From Rhodospirillales bacterium (lineage in GTDB: Bacteria > Pseudomonadota > Alphaproteobacteria > Rhodospirillales > Magnetospirillaceae): a stretch of 36,923 nt of DNA. The position numbers and the translations under genes were made by a program. The DNA is taken from the NCBI GenBank assembly GCA_015654615.1, contig JAATGN010000283.1, positions 1 to 36,923 of the forward strand. Direction: 5' to 3'. A model generated the notes under the pieces. The model ran no database searches. It saw only the letters and a program-made list of their open reading frames with translations, and was not told the origin of the DNA. Below are positions 33,601 through 36,923 of the stretch, piece by piece (position 1 is the stretch's first letter; the number at the start of each line of letters is the position of its first letter).

Positions 33601-34512
33601 ATGGCCTTGGCTGAAACTTCTTCGAAGACAGAGATAACCGGCGTCGATGCCTACACGCCGGCCGAGATGGAAGACAAAGCCGAAAAGATGGCGATCAAGA
33701 AGGCGACGATGCCGCTTGTGCCCTGTTTTCTGCTTGCGGTGGTCGCCGGTGGCTTCATCGGGCTCGGCGGCATGTATTTCACCATCGTGCTGGCCGATTC
33801 CAGCCTGTCGTTCGCGGTGCAGCGGGTTCTGGGCGGGACCGTGTTCGCCCTCGGCCTGTCGCTCGTCCTGGTGGGCGGGGCCGAACTGTTCACCGGCAGC
33901 ACCATGACCGTCATGGCCATGGCGAGCGGCCACATCAGCCTGGGCCAGGTGCTGCGCAACTGGGTGGTGGTCTGGGTCGGCAATCTGGTCGGGGCCCTGG
34001 GCCTGGTCTTTCTGGTCTTCATGTCGCATCATATGGAGATGAACAACGGCGGCATCGGCGTCGCCACGCTGAAACTGGCGATCGGCAAGATCCAGCCGGA
34101 TTCGGTGACGATCTTCTTCAAGGGCATCCTGTGCAATATGATGGTCTGTCTCGGCGTCTGGCTGGCCTACGCCTGCCGCAGCGTCGCCGACAAGATCATC
34201 GCCATGCTGCTGCCGATCGGGCTCTTCGTCGCCGCCGGCTTCGAGCATTGCGTGGCCAATATGTATTTCCTGCCGATGGCCTGGCTGCTGACGGCGACCG
34301 GGCATGTTCCGGCCGGCCTGGACGTGTCGCTCATCACGATTCCCGGCATCCTGCACAATCTGGTGTTCGCCACCCTCGGCAATATCGTCGGCGGCAGCGT
34401 GCTGATCGGCGGCATGTACTGGCTGATCTATCGCAAGGCCATGGGGGGCGTCCAATCGGCGCCCTCCGCCCCCGGTTCGACCGGAACGTCCTACTCCGCG
34501 ACCTCGCGGTAA
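33601..34512 (+). CDS. focA: Formate channel FocA (formate/nitrite transporter family)
   Basis: 303 aa, six membrane segments, formate-nitrite transporter fold (a pentameric channel in the family). Signature segments: GGAELFTGSTMTVM, FKGILCNMMVCLGVWLAYA and GFEHCVANMYFLPMA, with the His that gates formate versus formic acid transport (His209 in E. coli FocA). The N-terminus is longer than in E. coli. ATG at 33601 follows AAGGAG. It imports or exports formate for the hydrogenlyase. It follows hycI by 75 nt and resembles the position of focB at the end of the E. coli hyf operon. Confidence 0.93.
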   Translation: MALAETSSKTEITGVDAYTPAEMEDKAEKMAIKKATMPLVPCFLLAVVAGGFIGLGGMYFTIVLADSSLSFAVQRVLGGTVFALGLSLVLVGGAELFTGSTMTVMAMASGHISLGQVLRNWVVVWVGNLVGALGLVFLVFMSHHMEMNNGGIGVATLKLAIGKIQPDSVTIFFKGILCNMMVCLGVWLAYACRSVADKIIAMLLPIGLFVAAGFEHCVANMYFLPMAWLLTATGHVPAGLDVSLITIPGILHNLVFATLGNIVGGSVLIGGMYWLIYRKAMGGVQSAPSAPGSTGTSYSATSR

Positions 34513-34531
34513 TAACGGAGGGATCGACCGT

Positions 34532-34600
34532 CACCGGGGCCGGCGTCGACGCCGGCCCCGGTGGGGGGCCGGGCTGCCAATCCAAGTTTTCCTTTATTTC
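34532..34600 (+). terminator. Long perfect palindrome and U-rich tail after focA
   Basis: A 32-bp perfect palindrome (34532-34563, arms CACCGGGGCCGGCGTC and its inverse) begins 20 nt after the focA stop. TTTTCCTTTATTT follows only about 25 nt later, so it is not a classical terminator, but strong folding here likely ends or pauses transcription of the hyf-focA unit before moaA. Confidence 0.5.
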
Positions 34601-34614
34601 ATAAGGCCAAGGGC

Positions 34615-35643
34615 ATGACCTGCGACAGCGCGGCGGTGGTCGACCGGGCGGGACTCATCGACGGATTCGGTCGCGGGATCGATTATCTGCGCGTTTCGGT
34701 GACCGACCGCTGCAACTTCCGCTGCGTCTATTGCATGGCCGAACAGGTGACCTTCCTGCCCAAGCGCCAGGTCCTCAGCCTCGACGAGATGGACCGGCTA
34801 TGCTCGGCCTTCATCGCCCTCGGCGTGCGCCGCCTGCGGCTGACCGGCGGCGAGCCGCTGGCCCGCAAGGGCGTCGTCGGCCTGATACGGGGCCTGTCCC
34901 GGCATCTCGACCGGGGAACGCTGGACGAGATCACCCTGACCACCAACGGCTCGCTGCTGGCCGAGCATGCCGATGCGCTGCGGGCGGCAGGGGTGCGCCG
35001 CGTCAATATTTCGCTCGATACGCTCGATCCGCCGACCTTCCGGGCGATCACCCGGCGCGGCGATCTCGCCCGGGTCCTGGCGGGGATCGAGGCGGCGCTG
35101 GCGGCCGGGCTCAAAATCAAGATCAACGCCGTGGTCATGCGGGGGATCAACGAGGACCATCTGCTGCCCCTCATGCTGTTCGCCCATCGCCGCGGCATGG
35201 ATCTGACCCTGATCGAAACCATGCCGATCGGCATCGTCGATCGGGATCGCACCGATCTCTACCTGCCGCTCGCCGAGGTGGTCGAACGTCTGGGCGCCGC
35301 GGGTTTCGCGCTGGACGACATCGCCGATCGCCAGGCCGGTCCGGCCCGTTACGCGCGGGTCAGGCAGACCGGGGGACGGCTCGGCTTCGTTGCGCCGATG
35401 ACGCACAATTTCTGCGGCGATTGCAACCGCGTCCGCGTGACCTGCACCGGACAGCTCGCCCTTTGTCTCGGCCAGGACGAATTCGTCGACCTGCGGGCGC
35501 CCCTGCGGGCGTCGGAAGGCGACGATCTTCTCCACCGGACGATCGCAGGGGCCATCGCGAAGAAACCGATGGGACATGCCTTCGCGCCGGCGCAATTGGG
35601 CCATCCGACGATCGTCCACCCGATGAGCATGACGGGAGGCTGA
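34615..35643 (+). CDS. moaA: GTP 3',8-cyclase MoaA (molybdenum cofactor synthesis)
   Basis: 342 aa radical-SAM enzyme, first step of molybdopterin synthesis. SAM cluster: Cys33, Cys37 and Cys40 (CNFRCVYC). Second cluster: Cys267, Cys270 and Cys284 ([18 protein letters not shown]). The C-terminal GG tail needed for catalysis is present (SMTGG). [14 protein letters not shown] is the SAM-binding GGEP motif. ATG at 34615 follows AAGGCCAAGGGC. It serves the bis-MGD cofactor of the two formate dehydrogenases here; moaC and others are not in the window, so it is probably an additional copy. A CCACCAAGG element separates it from fdhD. Confidence 0.94.
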   Translation: MTCDSAAVVDRAGLIDGFGRGIDYLRVSVTDRCNFRCVYCMAEQVTFLPKRQVLSLDEMDRLCSAFIALGVRRLRLTGGEPLARKGVVGLIRGLSRHLDRGTLDEITLTTNGSLLAEHADALRAAGVRRVNISLDTLDPPTFRAITRRGDLARVLAGIEAALAAGLKIKINAVVMRGINEDHLLPLMLFAHRRGMDLTLIETMPIGIVDRDRTDLYLPLAEVVERLGAAGFALDDIADRQAGPARYARVRQTGGRLGFVAPMTHNFCGDCNRVRVTCTGQLALCLGQDEFVDLRAPLRASEGDDLLHRTIAGAIAKKPMGHAFAPAQLGHPTIVHPMSMTGG

Positions 35644-35713
35644 TGTCCCGATGCGAGAATCAGCGATATTCCTTTCCTTCATGCACATCGATGCTCAGAT
35701 GTTCAAAAGAAAT

Positions 35714-35806
35714 TCGAACCGCCAAGGCACCAAGCCACCAGGACCTTTTTCGGAACATCCGGCGTCGAACCGCCGCCACTCGGCGCCTTGGTGGTTCACC
35801 TTTGAC
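35714..35806. repeat. CCACCAAGG dispersed element, copy C (short)
   Basis: Left end GAACCGCCAAGGCACCAAG (35716-35734) and right end CGCCTTGGTGGTTCACCTTT (35783-35802), inverted to each other with a few mismatches around about 45 bp. The right end matches copy A (GGTGGCTCACCTTCGACC versus GGTGGTTCACCTTTGACC). It lies in the moaA-fdhD gap. Confidence 0.65.
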
Positions 35807-35828
35807 CATGACATTCGAGAGTGAGGCC

Positions 35829-36668
35829 ATGCCTGAAACCGTTCCGCAGGAAGAAAGCGTCTCGACGGCGCCGTCCGGATCGCGCCTGGTCGCGGCGACG
35901 CGCTTTTCCGCCTCGGATGGCGGTCCGCGCCGGGAATTCATCGCCGAGGAGGTTCCCGTCGCCCTGGTCTACAACGGCTTTCCCTTTGCCGTGATGCTGG
36001 CGACGCCGACCGATCTCGAGGACTTCGCCGCCGGCTTTTCGCTGACCGAGGGCATCGTCGCCGGCATGGATGACATTTCGGGCATCCGCACCCATGTCGA
36101 GGAGAGCGGCATCGAGGTTCATGTCAGGATCGCCAAGGAACGCTACATGCTGCTGAGGGACCGGCATCGCCGCAATATCGTCGCCGGCAGCAGCTGCGGC
36201 CTGTGCGGCAGCGACAGTTTCGCCGAAGCGTTGCGCCCGATCGAACCGCTTGCGTCCCGGCAGCGTTTCGCGCCGCAGGCGATCTCCCGGGCGATGGCCG
36301 AATTTCCGGCGCTGCAATTGCTCAATCAACGCGTCGGCTCGGTGCATGCGGCCGCCTTCGCCGGGAGCGACGGCGGCATCGTCGCGGTGCGCGAGGACAT
36401 CGGGCGGCACAATGCGTTGGACAAGCTCATCGGTTTCCTGGTCCGCCACGGCCTCGATCGCGCGGCCGGCTTCGTCGCCGTGTCGAGCCGTTGTTCCTAC
36501 GAGATGGTCCACAAGACGGCCGCCGCCGGCGTGCCCCTGATCGCCTCGATCTCCGCCCCGACGGCTCTGGCGGTCCGCTTCGCCGAGGCGACGGGGGTCG
36601 GACTCGCCGCCTTCGCCCGTGACGGGCGGTTCAGCCTTTATGCCACCGCGTCGCGGATTTCCGCGTGA
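35829..36668 (+). CDS. fdhD: Formate dehydrogenase sulfurtransferase FdhD
   Basis: 279 aa (E. coli 277). Transfers sulfur from a cysteine desulfurase to the Mo/W of formate dehydrogenase. The CXXC pair is Cys123 and Cys126 (SSCGLCGSDS), close to Cys121/Cys124 of E. coli. GGIVAVREDIGRHNALDKLIG and SSRCSYEMVHK are other family signatures. ATG at 35829 is preferred because GTGAGG precedes it; an ATG at 35808 is in frame but lies in the repeat flank. Required for both dehydrogenases of this window. Confidence 0.94.
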   Translation: MPETVPQEESVSTAPSGSRLVAATRFSASDGGPRREFIAEEVPVALVYNGFPFAVMLATPTDLEDFAAGFSLTEGIVAGMDDISGIRTHVEESGIEVHVRIAKERYMLLRDRHRRNIVAGSSCGLCGSDSFAEALRPIEPLASRQRFAPQAISRAMAEFPALQLLNQRVGSVHAAAFAGSDGGIVAVREDIGRHNALDKLIGFLVRHGLDRAAGFVAVSSRCSYEMVHKTAAAGVPLIASISAPTALAVRFAEATGVGLAAFARDGRFSLYATASRISA

Positions 36669-36803
36669 GGAAGATAAAAGAGCCAGTGGCACCGGCGTCC
36701 CTGCCGGTGGAAAAGACTCCGCCGCACAAGCGGCGGACACCGGCAGGGACGCCGGTGCCACTTTTCCTTATTCTTCCAGGCCGGTGCGGAACGCGCCATG
36801 ACG
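36668..36803. repeat. Dispersed palindromic repeat, copy 2
   Basis: Same 24-bp perfect inverted arms as the 2742-2873 copy (36686-36709 and 36738-36761), a 28-nt loop with GCCGC/GCGGC character, and the shared right flank GGCCGGTGCGGAACGCG. A T-rich tail (TTTTCCTTATTCTTCC) follows on the plus strand, so this copy could terminate fdhD transcription. Confidence 0.85.
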
Positions 36804-36810
36804 CCGCTCC

Positions 36811-36923
36811 AGCGGCCATTGAGGCCGCGCGGAGGCGCGCGCCCGGCGAGGGATATCAAGAAAAGCCAGAGCGTGATGCCGATTCAAGGCATCGCGCTCT
36901 AGCGGCCATTGAGGCCGCGGCCA
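36811..36923. repeat. Repeat and hairpin cluster at the right edge
   Basis: A 19-bp sequence AGCGGCCATTGAGGCCGCG occurs twice in direct orientation (36811-36829 and 36901-36919), each with a GCGGCC/GGCCGC dyad. Between them, 36868-36880 pairs with 36888-36900 (13 pairs, one T-G) around GATTCAA. No gene is seen here. It continues past the edge. Confidence 0.65.

Overview
The window is about 64% G+C by impression and codes like an alphaproteobacterium, probably a Rhodospirillales-type facultative anaerobe; this is inferred from codon use and protein style, and no marker gene settles it. It holds a nearly complete formate hydrogenlyase locus together with a complete selenocysteine (Sec) decoding locus.

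Left part (1-6242): the 5' part of a ModE-like molybdate regulator (minus), an AT-rich intergenic region, a chemoreceptor (plus), a palindromic repeat, then on the minus strand a LysR regulator, a second chemoreceptor and a DJ-1/PfpI-family protein.

Middle left (6496-11928): a DsrE-like protein and fdhF-Sec, a 714-residue FdhF-type formate dehydrogenase read through an in-frame UGA (codon 141) followed by a SECIS hairpin; it ends at a clear intrinsic terminator. On the other side of a 660-bp AT-rich regulatory region lie selC (tRNA-Sec) and selB.

Middle (11929-21785): repeats, a Tat-exported transglutaminase-like protein, a NifS-type cysteine desulfurase, and a minus-strand run in the order Fe-S protein, fdhF-Cys (a Cys paralog of the first dehydrogenase), hypA, hypC, a second LysR about 82% identical to the first, selA, selD.

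Right part (22221-36668): a tightly coupled plus-strand operon encoding a hydrogenase-4 (Hyf, group 4a) complex, hyfABCDEFGHI, a hycH/hyfJ-like gene and the HycI protease, followed by focA, moaA and fdhD.

Working model: FocA moves formate across the membrane. FdhF (Sec or Cys form) oxidises it at a Mo/W-bis-MGD site. HyfA or the HydN-like protein passes electrons to HyfG/HyfI, which makes H2, while the HyfB/D/F antiporter-like subunits could couple this to ion translocation. MoaA, FdhD, HypA, HypC and HycI mature the metal centres, and SelA/B/C/D with the NifS-like protein insert Sec. Not seen here: hypB, hypD, hypE, hypF and an FhlA/HyfR activator. The most notable points are the Sec/Cys dehydrogenase pair, the two near-identical LysR regulators, and a shared dyad (GAT-N11-ATC) plus a shared 17-bp element in the regulatory regions.
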